DNA from: Chrysopilus asiliformis
Taxonomy: Eukaryota; Arthropoda; Insecta; Diptera; Rhagionidae
Assembly (NCBI GenBank): GCA_964034945.1
Contig: OZ035961.1
Coordinates: 63,974,744-64,038,743, forward strand
Reading direction: 5' to 3'
Length of the DNA: 64,000 nucleotides
Shown in pieces: positions 33,801-44,041 of the stretch; within the stretch, counting starts at the first letter, position 1; the number at the start of each line of letters is the position of its first letter. Under the pieces are notes generated by a model. It was given only the letters and a program-made list of their open reading frames with translations, ran no database searches and was not told the origin of the DNA. The position numbers and the translations under genes were made by a program.

Positions 33801-35599
33801 AGCTCCGTTACCATCGATTTCATTTAGAGGTTCATCGTTGAATACATCTAGATCGTCTTTTTCTTCATTATTGTTACTCTTTTCAATTAATTTTTCATCT
33901 TTGGTAACACACAGATTGCTATCAACCATTTCTTCTGCTATTTCCTCCAAACTATCCAACATATCAGAGCCATCTTTATTAACTGGGGGTTTCGACATTA
34001 AATCATTATTCACTTTTTCTGTAATTTGAAATAATTTAAATAAATATTTCGAAACTTGGGGGTTATTGTTAAAAATTCTAATAAATCGCATTATATGTAC
34101 AGGGTGCGCCATCTATTCCTCCGGTATGTAAACATTCAATAACTTCGCCATTTGTCAACCGATTTGCTTTCCTAGACACGTTTTGGAAACGTCAAACCAG
34201 TACAATTTTAACCATGAACCGCTTCACACCGAAAGAACGCGCCGAAATAGTGACGATGTACATTGAAAATAGTCGTTCAATTGTGCTAACTCAACGTGCA
34301 TATCGTGCAAAATATCGTGGCAAAAAAGCGCCTACCGACAAAACAATTCGGGCGCTGGGTAAAAATTTCTTTGAGCACGGAACAGTAGGCAATCTAACCT
34401 ATAATCATCCACGCCCAAGACGTTCCAATGAAATTATTGAAGCCGTGAGAGAGAGTGTTGCCGAGGACCCAAATGTCTCGTATCGCCACCGAACTCAGCG
34501 GTTGAAAATGAGTGGAACCACGTTGCGGCGCATTTTAAAGGACGATCTCCATTTGTTTCCTTACAAAATACAACTAACTCAAAGAATATTGGCAACAGAC
34601 AAGTCGCGTCGTATAGAATACGGCAAATTAGTCGGCCGGATGTTGGAAACCATGCCGGACTTTTGGATGCAAGTTTTAATGACCGACGAGGCACATTTCA
34701 CTCTCTCTGGCGGTGTTAATAAACAAAATTGCCGCATTTGGGCGACAGAAAATCCTCACGAGATTCATGAAATACCATTGCATGATCGAAAAGTGACTGT
34801 TTGGGCCGGCGTGTGCGCAAAAACCATCATTGGGCCATTTTTCTTCAATGAAGGTGAAACAGTTAATGGTAATCGATATCGGTGGATGTTGGCACATTTT
34901 GTGTGTCCGAAAATGCGTGAAAAAGGTCTGACTGACTTCTGGTTTCAGCAAGACGGGGCGCCATGCCACACAGCGGACCAAACAATACGGTTTTTGCAAC
35001 AAAAATTCCCTAGACGTGTGATATCGAAAAGAGGCGATATTGACTGGCCACCAAGATCCCCTGGTTTAACCCCCCCAGACTTCTTTTTGTGGGGTTATTT
35101 GAAGAGTAAAGTTTACGCCGGCAACCCGAAGACCATTGACGAGCTCAAGACCAATATTCGTGCCGAAATAGCTGCCATACCGACGGAGATGCTCGAAGAA
35201 GTGATGGAAAATGCCCGAAAAAGAGCACAGTTTGCGGTGGCCAATAAAGGTGGTCATTTGATCGATGTTGTTTTCAAAAAGTAGTCCACATGAATTGTAA
35301 AGGATTGAACTAAATAAAAAAACACCATTTTTTGCAATCTATTGTTTCTTTCAAAAGTTATTCAACATTCTCATACCGGAGGAATAGATGGCGCACCCTG
35401 TATGTTTTCACGATTTTTATTAATCACCTTGAACTACATTTAGCGTATTTAGGCCAACATTTACATTGCCACCCTGATCTATGTCGTCTTCTAAAAAGTG
35501 AAGTGGATTAATCTCCTCTGCGTGTTCAACTTTATTTAATATCAGACTTGAATTAGAATCAAGAGATAATGGATCTGTTGATTGATTAACTTCCATCAT
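30805..35599 (-). CDS. wde: Windei/ATF7IP-like chromatin cofactor (partial, two exons seen)
   Basis: Exon 1 (35599-35428) starts MMEVNQSTDPLSLDS and ends at AAG|GTGATT. Exon 2 (34018-30805) follows AAATTACAG in the same phase, giving at least 1,128 residues. The long acidic N-terminal part holds repeated SUMO-interaction-like motifs (DDDVVLIDE about 31850-31879, DDDVVLLDE about 32472-32497, DNDVVVLDE about 32761-32786) and a PQKKKK nuclear-localisation-like run. Residues about 848-954 (31331-31650) match the ATF7IP binding region: SISKMTKADLEELVLQKI, a coiled coil, then KITRAVGLQV. A Gln-rich tail follows. ATF7IP/Windei stabilises the H3K9 methyltransferase SETDB1/Eggless in the nucleus. The family's C-terminal fibronectin-III domain is absent; exon 2 ends at GTAAGTATA, so it probably lies beyond. 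A stop two codons past the junction is the alternative end. Confidence 0.68.
34100..35400 (+). mobile_element. Structurally intact DD41D mariner-like transposon
   Basis: 1,301 bp with perfect 29-bp inverted ends starting CAGGGTGCGCCATCTATTCC; similarity continues imperfectly for about 15 bp more. TA at 34098-34099 and 35401-35402. Inserted antisense to the host gene inside its intron. Confidence 0.95.
34214..35284 (+). CDS. mariner-like (DD41D) transposase
   Basis: Uninterrupted 356-residue ORF, a usual length for mariner transposases, which cut and paste their element into TA. The N-terminal ~110 residues form the helix-turn-helix DNA-binding part. The catalytic core has Asp158 (MTDEAHF), Asp247 (FQQDGAPCHT) and Asp289 (PPDFFLWGY). 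Spacing between the last two is 41, the DD41D (rosa-type) arrangement rather than the usual DD34D. The conserved SPDL before the last Asp reads SPGL (residues 282-285), a change that might weaken activity. The start is the first ATG after the left inverted repeat. Confidence 0.92.
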   Translation: MNRFTPKERAEIVTMYIENSRSIVLTQRAYRAKYRGKKAPTDKTIRALGKNFFEHGTVGNLTYNHPRPRRSNEIIEAVRESVAEDPNVSYRHRTQRLKMSGTTLRRILKDDLHLFPYKIQLTQRILATDKSRRIEYGKLVGRMLETMPDFWMQVLMTDEAHFTLSGGVNKQNCRIWATENPHEIHEIPLHDRKVTVWAGVCAKTIIGPFFFNEGETVNGNRYRWMLAHFVCPKMREKGLTDFWFQQDGAPCHTADQTIRFLQQKFPRRVISKRGDIDWPPRSPGLTPPDFFLWGYLKSKVYAGNPKTIDELKTNIRAEIAAIPTEMLEEVMENARKRAQFAVANKGGHLIDVVFKK

Positions 35600-36484
35600 T
35601 TTTCAATTTTTTACGTCTCTTGTTCTTATTTCATTCCTAAAAAATATAATGATTAAATTTTAAAAGACAGTTAATAAAACACACTTCGCAAAAGTTTCCA
35701 AAAGCAACCTTTCGATATTTGAAAGAGACTATTTTGGTATTTTACTTTAGCCGTATCGGAATACACGTTGTAAAAAACCAAACGAAAGCTCAGTTATCAG
35801 GTGGTAATCGTCAAATAATCTATGTGGAAACTTCAAACCAAATATTAATTTTTTTCAATTGCAATCGAATGCAGCAGAAAAGTATTCTTGTGCCTTTATA
35901 ACTTGTTCGATATAACGCGCTGTTACTTCATCATTTGTATGGGGATATAGTAATTCAGTGTTTCTCATTTAAGATATTAACTTTTACGATAAACAGTTCA
36001 TCTCTTGATTCACCAAGCGTTCTTAAAATTTTTATCCATAGAAACAGAGAGTTTCACGCAATCATGAACAATACTGTCACATTTTAAATTGCCCTTCCTA
36101 AAAGTTTTTGCGAGGTATCAAGCAGCGGATGAAAAATGAGTCTATTTTATGAATCAGACATTTCATTCGCTTAGTAGCTGTTGATCTGAGGATCGTGTTC
36201 TCTTTTCCCAGTGATAAAAGTACAAACATTTACGCCTAAAATCAAGTTCCTTTCAATTTTTATTTTCAACAATGAATCGCTCATACCCTGATTCAGATTG
36301 GAAAAACAATTTTCAAGTAATAGAAATTTGCTGCGTTTGGAATGTGATTACTAGGGCTGCCAAAAAAATACATTTGCATATTATTTCTTCTCGTTATGAT
36401 TTCGGCTCCGAGAGTTTTTTATTCATCCGAATCAATAAGTTTAGAAGCGAATGAAGGCCATTTGTTATTAGTTATAAATCAGGG
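35600..36484. other. 5' flank of the Windei-like gene
   Basis: AT-rich; should hold the promoter and 5' UTR of the minus-strand gene, but I cannot point to a core promoter motif. Short ORFs on the plus strand are not recognisable. Confidence 0.4.
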
Positions 36485-37002
36485 ATGGGAAACATTATCG
36501 TAACGTAACGAAATAACGAAATGATTTTCGGGCTATTTCTTCATAATTACGTTATAATGTTATAGAAATTCAATTCCGTTACAATAACGAAAAACGTAAC
36601 GAAAAACGAAATTAAATATTACGTTTTTTCGTTATTTATTAATTTTTCCTTGTTTTGTTCAGTATTATATCTGTGGTCACAAGGAAAAACCGCTTAAGTC
36701 GAGTTATGTAGTTTTAAAGGTTGGTGAATATTTGAATTCTCCATATTCAGTTCTATATTCTGTCAAAATTTGGTTTTCATGCTGTACCCCTCTGAGGAAT
36801 GGCAGAGCAAAAATCATATAACCTAAGTCAGTTTTGCTTGCAAAAAAAATAATAATTAAAGTTTACCCAAATTACTCAAAACACGCTTTTTCGACTTAAC
36901 CAGTTTTTCCTTGTGACCACAGATATTTTTGTGAAATTTTCCACAAAAGTTCATCAAGTAAATATAACCCCACAGAACTGCCACCTGCATAAAATATAAT
37001 TA
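36485..37002. repeat. GTAACG-rich repeat, split by a MITE
   Basis: TTCCGTTACAATAACGAAAA and CCACAAAAGTTCATC...CACCTGCATAAAATATAATTA recur at 53225-53450, where the MITE is absent. Type unknown. Confidence 0.6.
36671..36922. mobile_element. MITE with CTGTGGTCACAAGG ends
   Basis: CTGTGGTCACAAGGAAAAAC at the left is inverted at the right, with similarity over about 32 bp. The copy of the surrounding repeat near 53370 is the empty site. Flanking ATAT or TA duplication. Confidence 0.78.
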
Positions 37003-37391
37003 AACATAACAAAAGCTATAATTGCCAATCTGGCAATTATTGAAAACCCGTATGGTGATATTTGTATCAAAATTCGAACAGTTGTGTCAAAATTCCACTT
37101 TGAAGTCAAACTTTCCAATAAGATTTTTTTAAATTTACTCCAATCGGATTTTCATGTATGGGAGTTTTATGTAGAATCATATCCTAAATAACTTTTGTTC
37201 TTGGACTTTTTTGATAAGATGCACAGTTTTTGAGATATTCGCAAAAAACGTTTTCGCTCGTATGGGGGGTACCCCCCCTAATGGTCCATTTTTGCCCATT
37301 AACGAACTTAGCCTCGCATTTTACGAAAAACGGATCTGCGCAAAATTTCAAGTCTCTAGCTCAATCCGTGCGCCCGCAATCCGCGCAACAG

Positions 37392-37458
<67 letters not shown>

Positions 37459-37620
37459 GACGGACAGACGGACAGACGGACGGACATGCAAAATTCAATT
37501 TTTTTTATCATTCTAAACACACTGGTGTAATTCATTTTTGTGTGTGATGACGGGATCTTGGCGTTACAAACGGTAAGGCAAAGTTAATATACCCTTTGGT
37601 TCCACCATACGGGTATAAAA
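37003..37620 (-). mobile_element. HINE, full-length
   Basis: All landmarks; GACAGACGGACG tract 37390-37485. Confidence 0.92.
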
Positions 37621-38063
37621 AGAGGATAGTTTTAAAATGTAATCTCAACTATTAAAATAAATGATAATTAAAACGGCCTTTTTTAATCACTCAATCCACT
37701 CACAACAAAACTTTGATTGAGGTTCAAATATTGACTGTTTCGGTACGCAATTCCGAAAATCAAAGTCCCGAATTTTAAAATCACGTTTTTTCTGCTATTT
37801 GATGCAAAATTTTTGGTAGGAACGAAATATGTTGCACGATCCTTATAAATTCACAGGCCAACTCACATTTTGGTGCCGGCGATTTTTTAACTGTTCTGGG
37901 GTAATTTTTGGGTGGAGAATCCGAAATAGCCATCAGATTTTGTCTATCAGATCTAGTTTTTAAAATAGGAATTATTTACTGTTTTTTTACCTCTATATAT
38001 ATTTTACGTTATAACTATGAGTATTGCCAGTAAAAAAAACACATATATTAAATATTTATTATA

Positions 38064-38614
38064 AACATAACAAAAGCTATAATTGCCAATCTGGCAATCA
38101 TTGGAGACCCGTATGCTGATATTCGTATCAAAATTCGAACAGTTATACCAAAATTCCACTTTGAAGTCAAACTTTCCAATAAGATTTTTTAAAATTTATT
38201 CCAATCGGATTTTGATGTATGGGAGTTTTATGTAGAATCATATCCTAAATAACTTTTGTTCTTGCACTTTTTTCATAAGATGCACCGTTTTTGAGATATT
38301 CACAAAAAACGATTTCGTTCGTATGGGGGGTACCCCCCCTAATGGTCCATTTTTGCCCATTAACGAACTTAGCCTTGCATTTTACGAAAAACGGATCTGT
38401 GCAAACTTTCAAGTCTCTAGCTCAATCCGTGCGCCCGCAATCCGCGCCACAGACAGACAGACGGACAGACGGACGGACATGCTAAATTCAACTTTTTTCA
38501 TCATTCTAAACACACTGGTGTAATTCATTTTTTTGTGCGATGACGGGATCTTGGCGTTACAAACGGTAAGGCAAAGTTAATATACCCTTTGGTTTCACCA
38601 TACGGGTATAAAAA
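38064..38614 (-). mobile_element. HINE, full-length
   Basis: Complete, with a short tract (38450-38480). Lies about 27 bp beyond the stop of the transposase-like gene. Confidence 0.92.
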
Positions 38615-38641
38615 GTAGATTAACATACATTCATACTGATA

Positions 38642-40835
38642 TTAGTCACTATCACCTACAAATTTTCGTTTATGCGACTGTCTAGCATGGAGTTTACTGG
38701 GGCAGTCTCGCTGGAGGCTCCAACAGTAGTCGGCCATCATGTGGCTATCCCATCGTCCTTGATATCGATCTTCCATAGTTTTAATATCCTGATGGAATCT
38801 TTCTCCCTGTTCTTCACTACAGTCACCTAAATTTTCTGGAAACCGATCTAGGTGGTTGTGGAGGTAGTGAACTTTTATACTCATGTTACAACCGAGAATA
38901 TGAAAATTTGAAAGCATAGTTTCCACTAATTCTATGTAATTGTCTGCTTTGTGATTTCCAAGAAAATTTTGAACTACTTGAACAAATGAACCCCAAGCGT
39001 TAGATTCAGTCTCATTCATTGATGTGGTGAACTGTGGATCTTTAATAAGTTGCCTTATTTGAGGACCATCAAATACACCAGCTTTTAGTTTTTCCATAAG
39101 GAAACTTACGTGACAAGTACCCAAAAAAATTTCCACCTCGATCTAACGCTTTCACAAACTGCTTCATAAGCCCTAACGTGATATGCAAGGGTGGTAGTAA
39201 GATTTTTTCTCTCGTAACCAAAGGTTCATTCACTACGTTTTGTTTTCCTTGAACCATAGTATCTCTTAAAGGCCAATTTGTCTTAACCCAGTGCTGATCT
39301 TTAGCTCTGCTGTCCCAAAGACATACAAAACAGGGGTATTTTGTATATCCACTTTGCTGTCCAAGGAGAAAGTTCACCATTTTCAAATCAACACAAATTG
39401 CCCACTGATGTTCTTCGTATTTAATTTGTTTCAAAACTTGTGCTATTGTTTTATACTCCTCTTTCATGGTAGTAGAATGTCCAATAGGAATTGAGGCATA
39501 TTTGTTACCGTTATGTAAAAGTACACATTTTAAACTACGTTTTGAACTGTCAATGAAAAGGCGCCACTCGTCTGAAGTATAATATGGCAAACCCATTTTT
39601 TCTAAGACTCCTTTTATATCGTTACAGAATACCAGCTTATTTTCCTGAGTGAAAAAAGGCAGCAGATCCTTTTCTCTCTTACCATAAAATGTAACATTAG
39701 TGCCTGGATAAAGAAGGTTCTTTTCTTTTAATCTGGATGCCAGTAATTCAGCACACTCCTTTGAGAGGTATAGGTCTCTCATGAGATCGTTCAGTTCTTG
39801 TTGATTAAAACACTGAGGAGTTGTTAAATCTGCTTCAAATTCACTGTCGTTTTCTACTTCATCAGACGTTGATGTTTCCGTATTATCTTCCGGGATTTCA
39901 GGGAGAGTGCTGAAGGTTGGAACGGGTATTTCATTAGAGTGCGGTACAGGTCTTCTTGCAGAATCTAGATCAGGATATGTCCATTTATGTCGATTGTTCC
40001 TATTTATGCCTTTAATATTAACGAGACAAAAATAGCAGTCATCATAATGGTTACGTGGTTCCCTCCAAACCATTGGTACACCAAATTTCAGGCACTTTCT
40101 GTTTCCAATTGTCCACTGTCGCAAATGTTCAACACATGTTTTACACACCACATGTGGAGCCCAAGATTTATCTTGATCTCCCAAATGAACGCCAAAATAG
40201 GCAAGATAAGACCTTTTCACAAATTCAGAAATAGTTTTTCTACTTTCTTTCACCGTGTATTCGCCACATACACAACAAAACATAACAAAAGCTATAATTG
40301 CCAATTTGGCAATCATTGGAGACCCGTATGGTGATATTCGTATCAAAATTCGAACAGCTGTACCAAAATTTCACTTGGAAGTCAAACTTTCCAATAAGAT
40401 TTTTTAAAATTTATTCCAATCTGATTTTGATGTATGGGAGTTTTATGTAGAATCATATCCTAAATAACTTTTGTTCTTGGACTTTTTTGATAAGATGCAC
40501 CGTTTTTGAGATATTCACAAAAATCGATTTCGTTCGTATGGGAGGTACCCCCCTAATGGACCATTTTTGCCCATTAACGAACTTAGCCTCGCATTTTACG
40601 AAAAACGGATCTGTGCAAAATTTCAAGTCTCTAGCTCAATCCGTACGCCCGCAATCCGCGCCACAGACAGACAGACGGACGGACAGACGGACGGACATGC
40701 AAAATTCAATTTTTTTTATCATTCTAAACACACTGGTGTAATTCATTTTTATGTGTGATAACGGGATCTTGGCGTTACAAACGGTAAGGCAAAGTTAATA
40801 TACCCTTTGGTTTCACCATACGGTTATAAAAACAT
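38642..40835 (-). pseudogene. Transposase-like protein of an unclassified multicopy family
   Basis: I recognise this as a protein seen in many insect genomes as 'uncharacterized', but know no established name. From the N-terminus: a Cys-rich region (FCCVCGEY ... CKTCVEHLRQW ... CYFCLVN), an acidic linker, then a core with LFIDSSKRSLKCVLLHNG, ICVDLKMVNFLLGQQ, GYTKYPCFVCLWDSRAKDQH and, near the end, SEEQGERFHQDIKTMEDRYQ. These give a D...D...E order suggestive of an RNase H-fold DDE enzyme (inference). The frame shifts once at about 39095-39115 (KFPY / MEKLKAG). A HINE at 40279-40832 separates the likely ATG (40833-40835) from the body. Total about 540 residues. It lies between matching TIRs, so it is the likely transposase of that element. 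Confidence 0.62.
40279..40832 (-). mobile_element. HINE inserted just after the ATG of the transposase-like gene
   Basis: Full-length with a short tract (40670-40695). Its 3' terminus reads in frame into FCCVCGEY. Confidence 0.9.
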
Positions 40836-41382
40836 CTGGATGGTTTACACAGCTACGCCTGCTTGTGGATGCCATTATTTTAGTTTTAACACAATAAAAC
40901 GACGAAAATGTACACAAAATTATGACACAACTTTATTTGCCAAAACTACACAATAGACTAAGTCGAGAAGGATAAAGGTAGACTACAGGTACTATGTTTC
41001 CAACACCAATTAGTCGGGGTTGAGCAGGTATGGGGAGATCGGATCATGGGGAATTCCAAATATACAATAGGTAATAAAATTCATAGAATTAAGTAATGCG
41101 GGTTAACCAGTTCTAGGAATATTTGTTGACGGACACTTTCAGGTATATTTGGCTGATTAGATCCTAGTTTTAAGTACCAAATTTCTATTTTGAATTTTAA
41201 AGAGATGTTGATTTATTTATTTTTGCCTTTTATTAGAACTAAATTCAATTAGTCTCTATCTCAAAAACTAGAGCTGATAGAAAAAATCTGCTGCCAGTTT
41301 TAGAATAAGCACATTACGTATATCTAAACTCAGTTCTTAGATCTCAGGCACCAAAAAAATTTTTTTATTTTGTTGGCCTGTG
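40836..41382. other. Non-coding end of the 3.5-kb TIR transposon
   Basis: No ORF. Includes the sub-terminal region that pairs with 37860-38000. Confidence 0.6.
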
Positions 41383-41906
41383 TTATTAATCCTTTTTAAT
41401 TTTACTTTTCCAGAACCGTTAATGGCAAGGTGTTGAAAATTCGGAATTTTTCCTTCGGGATTTTGATTTTTTCAAGTTTATAAGATTTAATTGTTACTAA
41501 TAATGTTTGATCAAACAATTAACAATTGATTAATTGTAATTGTGCAGAACAGCAACTAACAACTAATTAATTGTTAATTGTGAAAGAAACAATTAACAAT
41601 TAATTAGTTGTCAATTCCAGAATTTACAATTACAATTGATTAATTGTAACTGTTAATTGCAATTAAACATAAAATTTTAATCGTTAATTGTTAATTGCTC
41701 TAACAATTACATTTTACCTAACACTGGTCCTGTTCGTGAATGGAAACACAACATAATCGAAAACAAAGGTGGCAAAAGAAAACTTAATATATTAACGATA
41801 GTAATGTTATGTTTATATTAATTTCGATTGTAACGCCATATGTGTTTCCTCCCTCTGCAGAATATTAGTTTATTAGTATAAATAACTAAATATATTAATT
41901 TTGTGT

Positions 41907-42459
41907 GTTTTTATACCCGTATGGTGAAACCAAAGGGTATATTAACTTTGCTTTACCGTTTGTAACGCCAAGATCCCGTCATCACACACAAAAATGAATT
42001 ACACCAGTGTGTTTAGAATGATAAAAAAAATTGAATTTTCCATGTCCGTCCGTCTGTCTGTCTGTCCGTCCGTCTGTCTGTCTGTGGCGCGGATTGCGGG
42101 CGCACGGATTGAGCTAGAGACTTGAAAGTGTGCACAGATCCGTTTTTCGTAAAATGCGAGGCTAAGTTCGTTAATGGGCAAAAATGGACCATTAGGGGGG
42201 GTACCCCCCATACGAATGAAATAGTTTTTTGTGAATATCTCAAAAACGGTGCATCTTATCAAAAAAGTCCAAGAACAAAAGTTATTTAGGATATGATTCT
42301 ACATAAAACTCCCATACATCAAAATCCGATTGGAATAAATTTTAAAAAATCTTATTGGAAAGTTTGACTTCAAAGTGAAATTTTGGTACAGCTGTTCGAA
42401 TTTTGATACGAATATCACCATACGGGTCTCCAATGATTGCCAGATTGGCAATTATAGCT
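41907..42459 (+). mobile_element. HINE, first of a head-to-tail pair
   Basis: Ends ATTATAGCTTTT, directly continued by the next copy's TTTTTATACCC. Shares the unusual GAAAGTGTGCACAG with its neighbour. Confidence 0.9.
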
Positions 42460-43022
42460 TTTTTATACCCGTATGGTGAAACCAAAGGGTATATTAACTT
42501 TGCCTTACCGTTTGTAACGCCAAGATCCCGTCATCGCACAAAAAAATGAATTACACCAGTGTGTTTAGAATGATAAAAAAAATTGAATTTTCCATGTCCG
42601 TCCGTCTGTCTGTCTGTCCGTCCGTCTGTCTGTCTGTGGCGCGGATTGCGGGCGCACGGATTGAGCTAGAGACTTGAAAGTGTGCACAGATCCGTTTTTC
42701 GTAAAATGCGAGGCTAAGTTCGTTAATGGGCAAAAATGGACCATTAGGGGGGTACCCCCCATACGAACGAAATCGTTTTTTGTGAATATCTCGAAAACGG
42801 TGCATCTTATCAAAAAAGTGCAAGAACAAAAGTTATTTAGGATATGATTCTACATAAAACTCCCATACATCAAAATCCGATTGGAATAAATTTTAAAAAA
42901 TCTTATTGAAAAGTTTTACTTCAAAGACGAATTTTCATACAATTGTTCGAATTTTAATACGAATATCACCATACGGGTCTTCAATGATTGCCAGATTGAC
43001 AATTATAGCTTTTGTTATGTTT
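42460..43022 (+). mobile_element. HINE, second of a head-to-tail pair
   Basis: Its 5' half is nearly identical to the previous copy, including the GTCCGTCCGTCTGTCTGTCT pattern. The 3' part differs more (TTTACTTCAAAGACGAATTT). Confidence 0.9.
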
Positions 43023-43160
43023 TATGTTTTGTCTTACACTTTTCTAGTTACATTTATATTCCCATAATTTCGAAATATTATAATTTTTTTTTGACACCAT
43101 TTCCGGATGAATTCACAAAATGTTTCGCTTAAGTAAGCGAGGAAGTGTGGGGTGGTACAG

Positions 43161-43280
43161 TTTTTATACCCGTATGGTGAAACCAAAGGGTATATTAACT
43201 TTGCCTTTACCGTTTGTAACGCCAAGATCCCGTCATCGCACAAAAAAATGAATTACACCGGTGTGTTTAGAATGATAAAG
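43161..43280 (+). mobile_element. HINE 5' fragment
   Basis: Stops at AATGATAAAG, where the fold-back element begins. Confidence 0.82.
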
Positions 43281-43780
43281 AAAAAATTTAAAAAAAAAAC
43301 TTTAAAAAAAGCTTTCATTAACACATTGACTGCCATGGCTATCATTTTTGATAGCCAGTGAAAATTGGCACTATGATTTATGAGCGGCCAAGGCTATCAT
43401 TTTCGATAGCTGGGTCTACAATCTACATGCATACATACATACATTCATACATACGTACATATATTCTACATACGTCTACATGTATTGGCATCTCCCTTAC
43501 ATTTTTGCAAAATTGGTCTGGCAGTCAACGTGTTAAAAAAGAATGCACTAAAAAGAAAAAAATAATTTTCTGGACGCTGTGTATCACAAATATAAAAGCT
43601 TTTTAAAAGCGAGATAAATTTTTATTTTATTGTTTTATGCTTTATCTCGGTTTTTAAAAGCTTTTATATTTGTGATACACAGCGTCCAGAAAATTATTTT
43701 TTTCTTTTTAGTGCATTCTTTTTTAATAAAAGCTTTTTTTAAAAAAAAATTTTTAATTTTTTTTATTTTGTTCTTTTTAG
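43262..43780. mobile_element. Fold-back (palindromic) element
   Basis: Arms of about 120 bp: TTCTGGACGCTGTGTATCAC at 43572-43591 is inverted at 43672-43691. AAAGAATGCACTAAAAAG and poly-A/T blocks lie outside them, with a loop of about 25 bp at 43620-43645. The left arm is opened by a TTAA-flanked MITE. Confidence 0.85.
43318..43536. mobile_element. piggyBac-like MITE (TTAA target) in the left arm
   Basis: TTAA CACATTGACTGCCA ... TGGCAGTCAACGTG TTAA. The opposite arm of the fold-back (TTTTATTAAAAAAGAATGC) shows the uninterrupted TTAA. CTATCATTTT(T/C)GATAGC hairpins inside. Confidence 0.85.
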
Positions 43781-43822
43781 TCTTCGAATATATATCCTTA
43801 CATTTGAGATGTCCTTACAGGC

Positions 43823-43970
43823 TTTTTATACCCGTATGGTGAAACCAAAGGGTATATTAACTTTGCCTTACCGTTTGTAACGCCAAGATCCCGTCATCGC
43901 ACAAAAAAATGAATTACACCAGTGTGTTTAGAATGATGAAAAAAGTTGAATTTAGCATGTCCGTCCGTCT

Positions 43971-44041
<71 letters not shown>

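Larger units (their letters stand above)
34019..35427 (-). other. First visible intron of the Windei-like gene
   Basis: GTGATT donor, TTTCAAATTACAG acceptor. 1,409 bp, of which 1,303 are the mariner and its duplicated TA; the original intron was about 106 bp. Confidence 0.72.
37851..41382 (-). mobile_element. 3.5-kb TIR transposon of unassigned superfamily
   Basis: Ends CACAGGCCAAC...GGTGCC, with inverted similarity reaching inward for about 150 bp (for example ATCAGATTTTGTCTATCAGA against CAGCAGATTTTTTCTATCAG). Candidate 8-bp duplication TTATAAAT/TTATTAAT (7 of 8). The empty site is in the hAT remnant near 19845. Carries the transposase-like gene at 38642-40278 and two HINEs. Confidence 0.7.
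37621..41728 (+). mobile_element. hAT remnant (CAGTGTTGGGC relative), split
   Basis: 37621-37850 and 41391-41728 are colinear with 19510-20090 once the 3.5-kb TIR element is removed. The right arm has CAATTAACAATTGATTAATTG units and ends CCTAACACTG. The left end is not visible. Confidence 0.7.

Noticed and set aside
31414..34029. Plus-strand ORFs opposite the Windei-like exon (for example 33481-34029)
   Set aside because: Ser/Leu/Phe-rich shadows of an Asp/Glu/Lys-rich coding exon.
34019..34112. Start of the Windei-like protein at the ATG in the mariner end (MAHPVHIM...)
   Set aside because: That ATG is in the transposon's inverted repeat. A TTTCAAATTACAG acceptor and a phase-matched upstream exon explain the frame better.
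37261..37285. GGGGGGTACCCCCC palindrome in HINE as a regulatory site
   Set aside because: Present in nearly all copies but there is no evidence for function; it is variable or deleted in some (44160-44170).
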